A DNA stretch of 64,000 nucleotides from Liolophura sinensis (GCF_032854445.1 NC_088300.1:73649005-73713004), one strand, 5' to 3'; counted from the first letter of the stretch, positions 40,101 through 54,054 are shown. Program-made: numbers and translations. The notes: generated by a model not told the origin, from the letters alone.

Positions 40101-41534
40101 GTGCTCAGATTTCCATATTCCTGCCGCTAAGGCCTACAGTACCAACCATGGATCGCATGGCCAATTGTCATGGGTTATGTCAAAGTTCCGAACACCTGCG
40201 TAACTGGTGAAATAAATAGTGGCATGATATAACTAGGCCGGGTTTGCTTTAGCCTCCACCTTTATGACACAATGCACCTGAAGAGGTGGATACATGATTG
40301 GGTGACAACCTGTAATAAACATGCATGAAGTTGAAACCTCACAAGGTGTATACAATTCCTAATGTCCGCGAAGATCACCCTCTATCTATGCTAGCCTCCC
40401 TCTCTAAAAATAACAGGTGATAAATGATAATTATGAGATTGTAAGGGATTATAAGTGATAACTTTAAATCCACAGACTTCCAACACGTAATGCAAAGGGT
40501 AGCAGGAGAATAAATTGATTGCGGAGTGCTCTGCAAAACTTTATACCTGCAGATAAACAGAATTTTTTTTATATTCGGAAAAATTTCACTGTTTTTTTGT
40601 TGTTGTTGTTTTATTTTTTTTGCATTTGAGCCACCAAATCTCTCTAATCTTATAAGGGGATACACTTATACGCACGCGCAGTTAGATCGAAGCAAACCTT
40701 AAAATGCGTTTGGTTGTGCACATTGCCGCTCTGCTTACAAAAACTCAACGTTAATGAAGGCAACAGGATTAATCAAGTGAAGCACAAGGCGAACAATAGT
40801 AGATACATTAGATTCTTCCATTCATCAAGGGGCTTGTCCAAACCTTGAGGAGGCGTCGACTGAGGCACGTCATTAGATGCAATAAGAAAGCCTCCTCTAC
40901 CATTGTCCCGGGCCCACCTTCTGTTCCATATACCAGATGCACGCCTTTGTTGAAAAAACAGTTCATCTGTGCCATTCACCTAGACCAACGTGCTCATTTG
41001 TTGTAGGTTTAAACCACAAAAGTTTTCACGGGCGCTTGGAGCCCCAAGCCCATGAGGGCGGGTTATACCCCCGGGTGTCAAGTCAAATAGCCTGGCCTCC
41101 GGACTCCAGGGGGTGCAAGGGTAGGCGACGTAATCGTGTGATGCGACACCATTGCCGCCCGTATCTCTCCGGACGATCTATCGCATTTCATCGCGAGGAC
41201 GCCCCTAAACACTCACTGGCCTATTTCTCTTCATGGTAGTGACAACTATTAGTTTGTCGAGGGTGCCGCTTCTTGAAGCTTCACTTCTACCCCAGCGGCT
41301 TAATTCATCACAATAGACAAACGTGGTTTAATAGGTACGAATGCATTACATTGCTAAACAAGAAATTTGATACATCCCTTAGTGAAATTCACAATGAATA
41401 TATTGATTTGAAAGAAAGTAAATTGCTATTTTCTCACTGATGTGGACTCTTTTTACTTTGAAATAAGCAGCATGAATAAAATGTCGACATTTTAAGATCT
41501 AATAGTTGCGGTTCTGTAAACTGTGATGAAACTA
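34111..41534. other. Noncoding, no gene recognised
   Basis: Open frames reach about 100 codons (37964-38248, 40375-40665, 40937-41239) without any domain I can name. A T-rich tract with (TTG)n lies at about 40587-40621. No mobile element was identified. Confidence 0.6.
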
Positions 41535-41894
41535 ATTCAGCTTTTTTGAGAATCCAGGTGCAGGTATTGATTGACTTAAATCTGATGAACATTTCGTAAC
41601 AGTCATATTCAGCTTATTTGTGAATCCAGGTGCAGGTATTGATTGACTTAAATCTGATGAACATTTCGTAACAGTCATATTCAGCTTATTTGTGAATCGA
41701 GGTGCAGGTATTGATTGACTTAAATCTGATAAACATTTCGTAACAGTCATATTCAGCTTATTTGTGAATCGAGGTGCAGGTATTGATTGACTTAAATCTG
41801 ATAAACATTTCGTAACAGTCATATTCAGCTTATTTGTGAATCCAGGTGCAGGTATTGATTGACTTAAATCTGATAAACATTTCGTAACAGTCAT
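41535..41894. repeat. 72-bp tandem repeat, five near-identical copies
   Basis: Copies start at 41535, 41607, 41679, 41751 and 41823. They differ at only a few positions, so the expansion is recent or homogenised. On the - strand the unit is a whole number of codons. It gives five 24-residue repeats, each starting MTVTKCLSDLSQ and ending FTNKLN, in one 120-residue frame that begins at the first ATG and stops at 41532. No signal peptide, splice sites or homology were seen, so I annotate it as a repeat and not as a gene. Confidence 0.95.
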
Positions 41895-44800
41895 TTCGAC
41901 AGTTCAGAATTATGTGAAATCATACTGACTGCCTAGGAAATCCAGCGTGCAGCAGGAAAAATGGCCTAATCTGAAACAAAATCCATTGGTGCATTTCTGC
42001 GCTGAAAAACAATAACTTTAAGACGCCCCTCTAAAAGCTGAAAACTTGTTACAATGTGCAATGTAAGTAACTTAACAAAGGACATGACTTTATATAACTG
42101 TTCTAAGAAATATTGTTTGCTTTGGGTACTTTGCAACAATACAATAATGATAGCTTACTTTTGAAACGCTCACATGGGCACACCTGATTTACCCTCACAT
42201 TCAAACCTTTCGTGTTTAATTAAAGATCATCTGCTATATACAGCACAAATTATGCAATCAACTGTAAAAAGTTCTCGCATGGAAGGATGTTTGTTGAGTT
42301 TTAAATAAGAAATCATAAGTTAATACCACTGCCTTAATACACCCACACCACCATGGTGAACACAACATTCTATCGGAAATTGAAAACCAAAAGGCTACTT
42401 CCGATGCAGAGAGCGCTGTTTGTGCCTGAAGTAACAGATGAGAGAGGCGATCGAAAATCAGAGGAAATGCCATGTCACGGATGATTTTTTTCCCCTTTTA
42501 ATTTGTTTTACACAGTTAATTCCGGTTTAATCCTCCCCCAATATGCTAGCAATTCCCACAGGTCTAAGTGAAACTGTACCAGTGTACGGCTGGAATTCAC
42601 CACATTACCTGTCTGCAGACTGCAGAAGGGGACCTTATAGGACACCCAGTACTTCCGGTGAGATGATATCTTGACAAGAGAACACAACGATTGATGAGCG
42701 ATCGAGCACTAGGTAAGAGCTACCCTGGGGCTCTGTGGCGGGTGCACGATGGTACCAAAATCTCTAGTTTGCGGCTAAATCATGATTTTAACTGCTATGT
42801 TTAGTCAGTGTATTATTGAATCTGGCATGTCCGTTGATTTTTCACGCCTTCACTGAGGTCCGCGTCATGCGGGAGTATCTAAAAATTATCCCCACTCACA
42901 ATGGATCCCCTAATGAGAAATGACGTTGAAGTTTCTCTTTTAGACAATTCGGTCCACGTCGGGTTCAGTCGGGACACACCTACGTAGAAAAAAACAATAA
43001 AAAGCTTCGGGGAATGCAACGTTAGGTAATTGGTCAAGTTGTTATATCGTTGATAAGGCGAGTGCCCCCCAAGTGTGAGATTCGGTAACAGATATGGCTA
43101 GGGCAATTCGGGAAGTAGAGTTTGAGTCAGAGGTTGACACATAGGATTCCAGCCTTTACTCAACTTTACCGAGCGAATGTAATCAGCCGATGACAGATCC
43201 TAGAGAATTGAACAATCTTCTCACGAAACACTAGACGAACGGCACTAAGGGGTATGATGCTCAGCCCAATTTTCGATGTCGAGCAACAATGACTTTATCC
43301 AGTGATGGAGTTACAGCGACTTTTCAAAACAGTAGGTGAGTGACTGCTTTAAAAATAGTTGTACTGCCTCGGTATATTAGAATCAACAATAGGTACAAAT
43401 AGGTAAAATAATAGCATCAAAAGTGATTGCACTTCGTTTCTTACAGCCAAAATTTTGAACCAAACAGTAACAAGAACGCTTTAATCGGATGAATGTGCAT
43501 ATCTTCAGGCTTTAATCGGTCAAGGTCAGTTGACACGACTCCGCACAAAACCTAATTAATCAACAGTTTGTTTTCTGAAATAAGAACCTCTGGGACTGAA
43601 TACATCATTATCCACAACCTTTGTCTTTCCCTACCAAGCCTTCCAATGTACATATCCATTCAAAGGAAACCCCGCTTTTTTCAAATATAAATGTCTCTTT
43701 GTACACTCAGCTACATAGTACTACATTACACTAAAACAGACACATGGCCTTCTAAATCTTTTCCTGTTTTCCCGTCATGGAGGTGCGGCATTGTTAAACC
43801 TCAAACCATCTCCAACCCAGACATGAGTTAGACTTTAACGGAACATTCATGTGTTACGCTCCATTATCTACAATCCAAATATCTACATTCGTGATCTTAA
43901 GAGAGACTTCTGCTACCATTTGTAAGGTTTTTAACCTTAGCAATTGAGTAAAAATTATTCACAATTTAAGTTTTTATAACTTCGCTTTGTTTCATTTACA
44001 ACAAGTTTTATTTGTACATTAAAAAAAACGTTTTTATCAGCTTATGATACGCCTCTTCATTAGGAATGTTAAAAAATCTACATTCAGTGTGACCACTTGT
44101 ACAATATGGACTGTGGTGGTGGGCTGCGACTCTCAGCGTGTAGACAAATCAGCGTTCAGGGTGGTCCTGTGCTATGCTTGACTGAGGAAACATGGCGGAG
44201 AACGTGTCCGCTCATATACCCGCCTACTAATACAACCGTTTGGTTCAAGACGCATTTGACAGGCTTTATTTACAGAGTCTGTTTTATGGGCAAATTCTGC
44301 ATTTGCGATTGAACAGTTTTATGCCATGTTTGTTATCTATCTGGCATTAAGTCTGCTTGTTTTGATTTTTCCTTTTATGTTCTTTAATGATGTGTTTTGA
44401 TTGATAGCAAAATGCCTCTGGATCAAGATCTAAGACGCCGCTATTAGAAGGTAAATCGACCGTAATATGATGAACTTACTAGCGTATACATCTGTGAGAT
44501 TTGTATACTATTGTAGGCATCACCCTTACCTTATCATGGATAGCTTATGATGACGTTTCTTCTTGTAGATGCACATTCTAAGCTGTCCATGAGTCCCATA
44601 TATCCATATCTTTTAATTCTATAGATAGTCTAATCTCGTCGATATATTCAAGATCCATGTTAGGTAAATTTACCATCGATTTTTCACTAAAACTACCGAA
44701 TCTATTTAGAATCTAATATCCATAGACGACGAGAAATCAAATACTGGAGTCAACAAGTCAGCGATTCATGTTATTTGAGTATTCTTTTAATATATCTTAA

Positions 44801-45737
44801 TCTTTGAAACACAGAACGGGCAGCACGGCCAAGCTGTTCAGGTATTGTTCAAAAACAAATGCCGCATTAATGGCTGAAAAGAAAAAGTGCACTCGTTTGG
44901 AGATAATCTCCTGAGAAGTGGTCCGATTTCCAGGTCACTGGCTGTATGAATAAGGTGAAGAGCCATAACATCTCCAGTTCAGGTATATAGACGATAACTA
45001 AGCAGTCGCCACTATGTATGTTTGGGCTCGGGGCTAAATAAGGGTCACTTATATATTGATAAACTAGACTACTTTAATGATTTGCCTCCAAGTTGTGAAC
45101 ACAATGCGGTTGGTAAAACTGTATAATTTTTTCAAATGGTATGGCCAGTGTACAGTGATGTTGTAAGGTTTTGAAAGTAACACTAAGTGGCCTTATGAGA
45201 AATGTAGGCTTCCAGTGTGAATTTTCAAGTATGCCGATTAAAACACTACCGTTGTAATTGATACAGAATGGGGATATGTGCAACCTGGCTTTGTGTCATG
45301 ATGAACTGAACTTAGTTTTATGGCAAATCTGTTTGAAACTAACATGTATCATGTACATTGCGGACTGACTGTTTACGCCCGAGCGTGCACCTCCATGACG
45401 TGCTCTTTATTTCGCAAATCGATTGGAAAACTAATCAACCATTACACGTAGTATTTCTTTTCAAATTAAGTAAAACTATTTTTATGTAGAAAGAAAAATA
45501 AAACTGATAATGTCTTGGAGCTAGTAGGTTGCCTTGCCGCATGCCATGTTCCGTGCGTCAACCATTCTGTATTCTCTGGACGTCCGATTTAATGGGTTAA
45601 TAAAGGTGATCAGCGACAAACGACTTGGTCACTTCTCACCGTGGGTGTTTATCGGTCTATACAAATGTCCATACAATAACTAGAAGCTCAGATTACAAGG
45701 GGAGGGCTATTGGCGTGAGGCATTGTCGTATAATTCT

Positions 45738-45802
45738 CGTGGTCAACAGCTAAAGCGTGGATATCATGGTGCACTGACCTGGAATCGAGTCCAATGCACT
45801 TA
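45738..45802 (+). mobile_element. Possible tRNA-derived SINE head (relic)
   Basis: CGTGGTCAACAGCTAAAGCG is followed 20 bases later by CTGGAATCGAGTCCAATGC. The spacing and wording resemble the A box and B box of a tRNA-derived SINE head (GTGGTCTAGTGGTTAAAGCG ... GGGTTCGAGTCC). No downstream core or tail could be recognised, and it does not fold as an intact tRNA by eye. Confidence 0.35.
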
Positions 45803-48494
45803 TGTTCTCTACTTATGTACGGCTGATATTTGCGGCTATCAAGTCAATTTCTCTGTCCGCAGGCAATAGATCATTTTCCTAGTCCTCAGATCATGGATCC
45901 ATGGCAAACACTCACCATACTAAACGGCGAAAGGCCAATTCTATTACAGGCTCTGAAAGCGCTCGATAAAGTTAAAACTACCTCTAACTATGGACTCGTT
46001 TAGTCTTTTCTCAGCTGTATTGCCTGGGAACGCAGGACTCCGTAACACATAAAATATACCGATGTGCCCGCAGCTGGCTTAGCCTTCATTTATGCTTGAT
46101 TTCTCGTATCATATTGTACAGACCGGAAAGCTAAGTGAGGGGACAGTCAGGAATTTACATTGCACCGAGATTTGTATAAATTTCTCATTAAAGAAACCCA
46201 TTGATCTTATTGATACAGCTGTTGAGGAGTGTGCAGTTTGCCAAACTAAGGAGATTTATTTACTTTGTATATACGCATTAAAGCAAACGTGGGTATTAAT
46301 AAAACGCATAGTTTATCTTTTTGTTTGAAATGGTTAAGGATATGTACATTTATCCTAACCTGTTGATTATTTTGGCGATGTGAGCATCAAGACAAAAACA
46401 GTCTTATTAACTGGTATAAGTGATGAACATGCCAGTTTTCTCCGGACTCTACATATTTGACACAATCTTTTATCCCTCCTGACCTTTTCAAGATTGATCT
46501 CCAAATCGTTGATCGTCTATCAGGTTTGTTGACTGGGTGGCTTAAGCCCCCAGTCAATCGCTCTATTCAGACAGCAGCGGGCAGACTGTTCAGGTTTATT
46601 AATGAGTAGCTGTGAAGAGAACATGTGTATCAGATCTGCCAGCTGGAATGCTGTACATTCTGTATACTAATTGCTATAATACTGAGGCTTCGGAAACTTC
46701 TACTTCCGCATCTGTAAGGGACAGTTATATTTTAAAATGATAGTATAATGTATTTCTAAAGGGATTCTATATCGACATGCATTGAAGGTGAACTGTTTTG
46801 CAAAACTTTTTTTTTACCTGTTTTCTGTGGTGATAACCCTAGCTAGCTTTACCTCGATGTTTTCCTCGAGTACACGTGTTTTGTCGACCCAGTTTTCAGC
46901 GAGCCTTACAACAGTCAACACACAACAAAGAAAAATGAAATTTGTTGTATGTGCTTGGGGAATAAACTTTAAACTGGAGGCTCTGAGAAGTGACCTGGCT
47001 GAGGTGTTGGGGTGGAGACGTGCCCCTGTTCGCCCGTCCCAGACAGGCCCAGTATGATATGTACCTCACTCCCCTCCCCTCCCCTCACCGTCATTAACTG
47101 CTTACAACGATCCATGTGTTTACTGTATCCGTATTAAAGTATCGACCCAGAAAACATGTCTCATACTGCTCTATTTCAACGATATAAAACCAAGGCTAAA
47201 CGTGGCCCTTATCTTTTGAACTGTCACTTTTTCACGCAGCTACGGAGATAAAATTTGGACAAAGGAAAAAACTGATATTTACGTTTAGGGAAAACAAAAT
47301 TATATGTAGTTACCCTAAAGTGCTAACAGGGGCGCTCAAAAATCAGCGAATCTACTTCAGTTGTTTAACCATACAGTCAGTGTATTTGTGCGTAATAAGT
47401 TTATGTGTTATTATGTATCTTGGTACAATATAATCCAAATGAACAGCACTAGGATGAGTGGTATTAGTGAAGTGTCCAGGCGTATTTGTTTAATCCCGTC
47501 TGTCACAGTTGGTTGTGCACGTGTAGAAGGGATTAACGTTGTTATATATTTACAAAAATCCGGAAAAAAGCGGTAAACACAGATAATATAAATTAATTAG
47601 GGTATAAGCAGTTAATTTAGCTGTAGCTGAGGAGACCGCGTGTTCAGCTAAAGGACCTGCTATACGTCCGGCAGCTTTCTCCTTGCCTATTGTTTCCATG
47701 TGGACCAATCAGAAGCCGACTTCACGGTCGCCTATCTGCGGAGTGCGGAGCGCGGCTGTAGCCTCCCAGTCGAGCAGTGTGCCCCTAGCGGTTAGCCCTG
47801 TGACTTGGGCCGTGCTGAACTCAAGCTACACATCTTGGCTCTGTTTACACCAGTCACAAGGTTTACCCAGAGAGCAGCGTTAAGCGAGACCTCGGATGTG
47901 CAAGGAGAATTCTCGGTTTGTCCGCAAACACGTGCTACATACAGTGAGGAAAAAACCCTCTGCAGTTAACGAATATTATACAACGAAAGTGACACAGATA
48001 GTTAAAATAGTTGATCTGGATTGGCGCGGCGTTTTGGCGAGAAGCTTGAGTATCTCTTCTACCTGGCTGTGGGTACGTCAGGTGTGCTGTACGGACGTCT
48101 CATCTGCCTTATCGCTGGCGACACAGCCGGGCCCTCTCTGTCACCACTTCACCCTGAGCACCCCCACACACTGGAAATAAGAGGTGATTAGTGGCCATCA
48201 CCACCCCCCGGGATGATCTCTAGGGGATGAACCGGCTAGAAAATATGATAGGTAATAAGACTACAGATAGCTGGAGGAGTGCAGAAGTTTTCTTAGCTGG
48301 AGTTATGCGCACAGAGATAACACGTCCCATCGATCGGACAGACCGGCTGGAAAACTTAGCGCTGGTGAATTTCTCAGATACTTTGCAACATTGAGGTGTG
48401 TTACAGCCCAAACTCGAGGCTTTGTGAGGGTTACGAAGACCATGGTTTAAGTTGAAGTAAAACTTGTGTGTTTTAGTCTGCAGAGGATATAAGC

Positions 48495-48497
<3 letters not shown>

Positions 48498-48527
<30 letters not shown>
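48498..48527. repeat. (TA)n microsatellite
   Basis: About 14 TA units, flanked by AAGCATAA and TTACATATCTACATATA. No inverted arms are present here, unlike the tract at 30875. Confidence 0.95.
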
Positions 48528-48529
<2 letters not shown>

Positions 48530-49248
48530 CATATCTACATATATAGCGTGGATAGTGAGAGCAGGTCGGTGAGGCGTCGTGTGACCGGCCCAGAGCCTCT
48601 GTTAAGGGGACCTGTTGTATCCACCGTGCTCATTAGGTGGCTCCTGTACACACATGGTACAGAGAGCCGAGTCTGACAAAACTGCCTCTACTTGTTAGAG
48701 AGCTCACGGGGATTGTTACCATTTTACGTTTGTAGTTTTATGGAATGATCTAAATGAGAGTTACCGGCTTGCCGCCCTACCCCTCGGGATGCGTGACATG
48801 GCTGTGGTGCGACCGTCGCTCTTTCCCTGTCTTAGCCCATTATGAGGAAAGGCACTTCTCATAGACACGGCCAATGCAGGTGAGTTGATTGGGGTTTAAG
48901 CAGTTCAGGTATTCACACTGTTACCTTTTTTAATCCTTGCATCGTCACGTGAGGTTTTCGGTTTGAGTACAAGGTGTACCATGCGTATATTACGGAAATC
49001 ATTTTATCTATATAATATCAACTACGCTACAATGTGTTGATGATTTGTATATATAGGCACAAAGTCTAGGAAGTTGTTATAAATGGATTAGCTAGGTATA
49101 TTACTGTTACAAAATCGCTTACAACTTGGGAGATGTGGCTACAGTTTTGTATACCACGTATGATAAGTAGATTTAGAAAGTGCATGAGCTTATATCTTCC
49201 ATGTTAACGCTGGCACGGGATCGGTGTGACTGTAGACGTTCGGGCGAA

Positions 49249-49513
49249 GGTGTATGTGGTCGTGCAGGTACATGGTGAAAGTGTACGCTGTCGTACAGGT
49301 ACATGCTGAAGGTGTACGTTGTGGTACCAGTACATGTTGATGATGTACGTTGTCTTACAGGAACATGCTGGAGGTGCACACTGTCTTACACGTACATGCT
49401 GGAGGTGTACGTTGTGGTACATGTGCATGCTGATGGCCGTACAAGTACATGCTTAAGGTGTACAAGCTGAAGGTGTACATGCTGAAGGTGCAGATTCTCG
49501 TACAGGTACATGT
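49249..49513. repeat. 31-bp degenerate tandem repeat
   Basis: The unit reads GGTGTACGTTGT(G/C)GTAC then AGGTACATGCTGAA with many substitutions. Copies start at 49249, 49280, 49311, 49342, 49373 and 49404, and then the array becomes irregular with shorter GTACATGCTGAAGGT pieces. The - strand frames across it, rich in Thr, Tyr, His and Val, follow from the repeat. Confidence 0.88.
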
Positions 49514-52500
49514 TTGTGACTTGGGACCTGTCTCTCGACTTGCATCGCCTTATATAGGGCAATAATAGCTAAAGCTGCTGCCTCAGCATTAATTGACTAG
49601 CATGGTTTCATTACATGACTCTGGCCACACTTGTCACCTGGGTGTTATTCCACGGACAAGTATATGGGTCCCCTGACACCCGAAGGTGTCATCCTGACCA
49701 GCCCTATGCCCAAGGGACCCGGGATCTCGCCTCGCCAAGAGAGTCAGAAAGAGAAGATCAGTTGATACTCACATGATCTAAAGTGGATACTTAATTGGTC
49801 TGCAATTAATTTGCCTCCTATGGTAATTCCTCGGTCCCTATGGGTGACTTTTCACCGGGTCTGCCATGAAGTACCATGGCGTACTAGATTGAGTGTGGAT
49901 GAGACAAAGCATTTCCCCTCCGGGCAGTGCTCGGATCAAGCATTTGCCAGTCCGGTGTCACCAAACGTAATACTTCTTCACTCTATTGGTCATATTCCTA
50001 ACCACTGCTCCCTTGGGGCTGAAATCGCTGCCTGGGTGCGAGCGTATGTCTGTCTGCTGCCCGCTGGCGGGTCACATGTAGGATTTCTACCTGTACAAAA
50101 ATGAGGCCAACCTGTTCCATTAAATTCCTACTTTCAGGTACAACTGGGATCTTCTGCTGATGGTATCTTACCACGTTTATTTTTGATCCCCCCTAACTTC
50201 GACTTTGCACAATAATTCCGCTCAGGTGTCATATTTTAATAGTCCCTTTTTGATGCAACCTAGTTAGACGTTCTTTTCCCAACCCCATTTACAAGGTACC
50301 GTGAAATACGACCCATGTACGAGGCAGAAGCCCGTAAGTAATTGTTAAGCCCCGACCGCGGCGCTGAAAGGTAAGGGGTTGTGGCATAATAAGCAAATAG
50401 AGGGAGTTGTGATGTAGTTCTCTGACGGCACGATCCCTTCCAACGGGACTTGATACATATTGTCTAGGGAGACCCAGTATACCAGACCTATACTCACTCA
50501 CAGAACCTGTCGCCGAGTTAGTGTATGTTTGCCCGTGCTTTTATGTGACAAAGTTTCTTGTTACGTTCTCATTCACGAACTTTTGAACGCCAGGTGAATC
50601 ATTCATGTCATAAGTGCAGAGGAAGGTTAAGAGCTCACCTTTTATCATGTATGATATTTTTATTGGGTTCTGTTTAATTTCCACTATGCTTGCTTAATAT
50701 ACTCATACCGAAAATGGAGATTGTCTTTCATATCAATAGAACAGAATCAAAGAGGAAACTCATTTTAGTCAATCAATACTGAAATTTGAGTTTTTTAAAA
50801 TTTATTTTGTACAAGTGAAAATAGATTTCTTGATGAAATGTTGTAAGGTGTTTTCGTACACCTCGGCAGCAGAGGAATAATCTTTTCAAAACTGTGAAAG
50901 TAGTGCAAGAGAATTGTTCAAGATCCAAGTGAGAGGATCTTGTTTTAGTTAATGGAGAGAGTAAATTTACTTGTCATTAAATTAACCGCATGTGAGGATG
51001 AGATTATTCTGCTTCCATTCTCACCGCTGGGAGGTGAAAAGGCTGTGGACAGCAGATGATTTAGCCCTAACTCAAACCTATGATCACTGCGGCCAGAATG
51101 TTAATGAGCTTCTCCGTGCTTCGGAATTGTTCTTTTTAACGAAATCCCGCATCCTACCGAGGTGTGGTGAGTGTGTTACCACTGACCAACGATCAGTTAA
51201 CACAGGACCACGTTACGACCCGGTACCGATCAAAAGATAATACCACTTGTAGACTTCATTCATCCTCCAAGTGCTCCGTATATGAAAAAGTAGGGTGGAA
51301 AGTTGAAATGAACAGAAAGCTTACACAATGGGCCTGGCTAGAGTCTTCTGAGAGGCTCGGGGTACTTCTGGAGAGACCAGGCGGCTGTAAACCCCAGCCC
51401 AACCCAGCTGTCCACCCGGTTCACCTGTATTTACCTGCTCGTGAATTGGAACAGGGTGACTGTAGCATAGCGAACTATCGCTATAAAAAAACTGGGAGTT
51501 TGACAAACTTGGGAATGTCCAAAATATTAGAGCGGTTTAATGTTATTGCCTTTGATAGAATTAGTGTGCACCTTGTCCATCCAGCTATAATGTGTATATG
51601 GAGAGCTTGGGCTGTGACGTCGAGAACAACAGGCAGAAAAATATCTCCCAACCCATTGAAAACAATGAAAACTTTCTTTAATTTAAACGAGCATTTATAC
51701 ATGCCTTTAGCAATAATATCATTTGTGAAGCTCATTTGTCATGATACGGTGATGCTGTCTGTACAACCAGAGAAGGTATATTGTTTACAGCCGTTTGCTA
51801 TGGCAGTCGCCCAGTCAGTTCTTTAGGTTTTACTTTAGCTTAGATAAGGAGATTAATCCACATTAGCATTCGATCATATGATTCTTCCCTGACATAATCC
51901 CAGGCGGTCTTGCACCTTATCAGTCATTTCCGAGAATCGATTCTCTGTATATGACAGTGTTTGAACATTCATCAGATAACTCGGTATAAAGGCAATTACA
52001 ACTGATTTTAGGTGATATGATAACAATGTACTCATTAAACTCGGCGTTATTTTATGCTCCGCTCAGTACCCATACTGGGTCAGGATAGAAAGATAGTTCC
52101 ACGGTCTAACTGTGGAATAGTTACTTCATAGCCCTGAAATCGTGGCACAAATTATAATTTAGGAAACTATGTGGAGGGTTTGACTGTTCACCAGATTGGA
52201 AACTCATTCCCCGTTGGGCAAGTGCCAAGTAGCACTGTTTTTGCCACCCGTATGATGGTTGCTGGCTTTGTGTAAGAATAACTGAAATTGTGCGTACGAT
52301 GATAAACAAGCTGCATCGAATGTATGATGTCGGGTCCGTAACAACCGTGAGACCGTGGTCGTAATTTGTTTGGGAATGTTGTTTCGCTTGGATAGTTATA
52401 TAGATATTTTTGTGAAATGACATTACGCTCTACAGTGATCTATGTGTGTACAAATTCCAGGTGTTGGGCGGTATACCAGGGCACACAGTGAGGACACAAC

Positions 52501-52937
52501 CGCTGATTAACCTGCCCAAGACAATAGCCTTGGACGTTAGGTCACATTCCTTTGCGGTTGGTGGCCTGGGTAGAATCGCCCAGAGAGCCGAGGGGGCGAA
52601 CTGTCCTTATGTCTCCACAGGAGTATCCCACGTAATGGACTTGAAGTTCAAGGAAACACTGGATTTATGAAATTACGAGTTTTAACTGAGTTGTCTTGGT
52701 CATGTGTTTCGTCCAGAAGCGGGAACCCGCTGGTCAAATATTTAAACTGCTGGCCAAGCTGCTTGTAATTCAATGGCCGGGCGAACGCCTTTTTCAACTG
52801 ACCGTTGAGTGAGTTAATTGGTAAACTAACACTTATCCGGACATCCAACGTGTGTTCTACCCGTGGACCTAGCCTCCTGACATTTGCTATGTAAGCCAGG
52901 CCGGTCTCCCAGGGGCCAGCCCTCTCCTCCCTTGGGT

Positions 52938-52972
52938 ATGGGATGTCTCCGTCCAGCAAGCAAACTGAGAAA
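52938..52972 (+). CDS. Fgf8/17/18: Predicted first coding exon: start codon and n-region of the FGF signal peptide
   Basis: The exon reads MGCLRPASKLR plus two bases (AA) before a strong donor, GTAAGTGA, at 52973. The two leftover bases join the first G of the exon at 55193 to make AAG (Lys), so the frame continues exactly. The ATG is the first one after an in-frame TGA at 52878-52880 and has G at both -3 and +4, a good initiation context. The encoded residues are basic, as expected for the n-region in front of the hydrophobic core in the next exon. Vertebrate FGF8 likewise has a very short first coding exon starting MG and splits its signal peptide with an intron. A competing ATG at 52943 ends in phase 0 at the same donor and would not join in frame. 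No transcription start or TATA box could be placed. Short exons can match by chance, so confidence is moderate. Confidence 0.5.
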
Positions 52973-53980
52973 GTAAGTGAGTCTCTTTGAGCGAAGCACG
53001 TTCAGCGCGACCGCTTGAACCTCTTCACACCGGACTCTTTCTCAAACTGACAAAGTAATTAAAATCATTATGATGCTTTGATATTTAGAGGGAGGCAAGA
53101 ATTTCAAACATGTTACTGTAAGCTTCTTGTCCCCTTGACCAAAACGTGTTGCCGTCCCTTTGTTGAAATTTGGTATACGCCAAACATTCTAGGAATTAGA
53201 TGGATTATAACTGTGCCAGAATAAGTCTGATTACTAATCTATTGAGGACATACTTTGAAATATGTATTCTTCGATTACACTTTGAAACCTCTTATCTTTA
53301 TTCCATGAAATGGTTGAACGTATCTTAGATATACTTGTAGTGTTTCTTTTGATGACATACTTGTGTGTTTGGTCTATCATTCACTCCAGCTCTTGGATTA
53401 ACGGTTCTTTGGTAGTTTTAACTCCCTTGGTTAAACGTTCTGGAAGGCATTCAAGGAAGTTTTCACCTGCCTTTTTGTGAAGTCACTGTGAGTTTAGGCA
53501 AATCTGTTTGGGAGGTACCGGAGCATACCCCGTCATCAGTATGTTCTCGTTGGTAGAAGTCCCGCACTTTTCTTTCTGTATGAATCAGGTGATGTGCCCT
53601 TCTTTTCAGCAACCGTTGAGCCGTGTATACACTCTTGAACTGTCGGTCTAGACTCTAGTCTACATTCAGAGTAGTTCGCTGTCGTAACAGCCTCGTAACT
53701 GAGTAAAATTTAATTCAACGCACGACTGTCGTGTCGTCTGAGCTGACACTGGTCATTAAGCGTTTAAAGCAACAGCCATCTACCCGACCTTAAACATTAT
53801 ACCGTGTGGCCAAAAGGTCGCTATGTTCTACGTTAAGGCTGATCTTAGGAAACCATAGGAAAGTCTTCCTAAGCAATAAAGCATATACTAACAACATTTA
53901 TTACCAATAGAAGAGCCAAGCGTGATAGCTCGATTTTTCGATGAAGTCCGAATCCTGCTTAGGTCTATCCAAAATTAATT

Positions 53981-54054
<74 letters not shown>

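Larger units (their letters stand above)
41895..52937. other. Noncoding upstream of the FGF gene; may contain its promoter
   Basis: Apart from the listed SINE relic and the repeats at 48498 and 49249, nothing was recognised. Frames of 94 codons (47896-48180), 97 codons (49811-50104) and 220 codons (51164-51826) were examined. The last is the longest in the window, but its sequence is not family-like and its + strand course includes no recurring motif. The FGF promoter and 5' untranslated exon should lie in or beyond the last few kilobases, but I could not place them. Confidence 0.55.

Noticed and set aside
51164-51826. 220-codon + strand open frame, the longest in the window
   Set aside because: The translation shows no signal peptide, domain or conserved motif, and both strands carry other open frames in the same place. 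It may be chance; I could not support it as a gene, though transcript data could change that.
52943-52972. ATG at 52943 as the FGF start codon
   Set aside because: It reaches the donor at 52973 in phase 0 and would shift the frame of the next exon; the ATG at 52938 keeps the frame.
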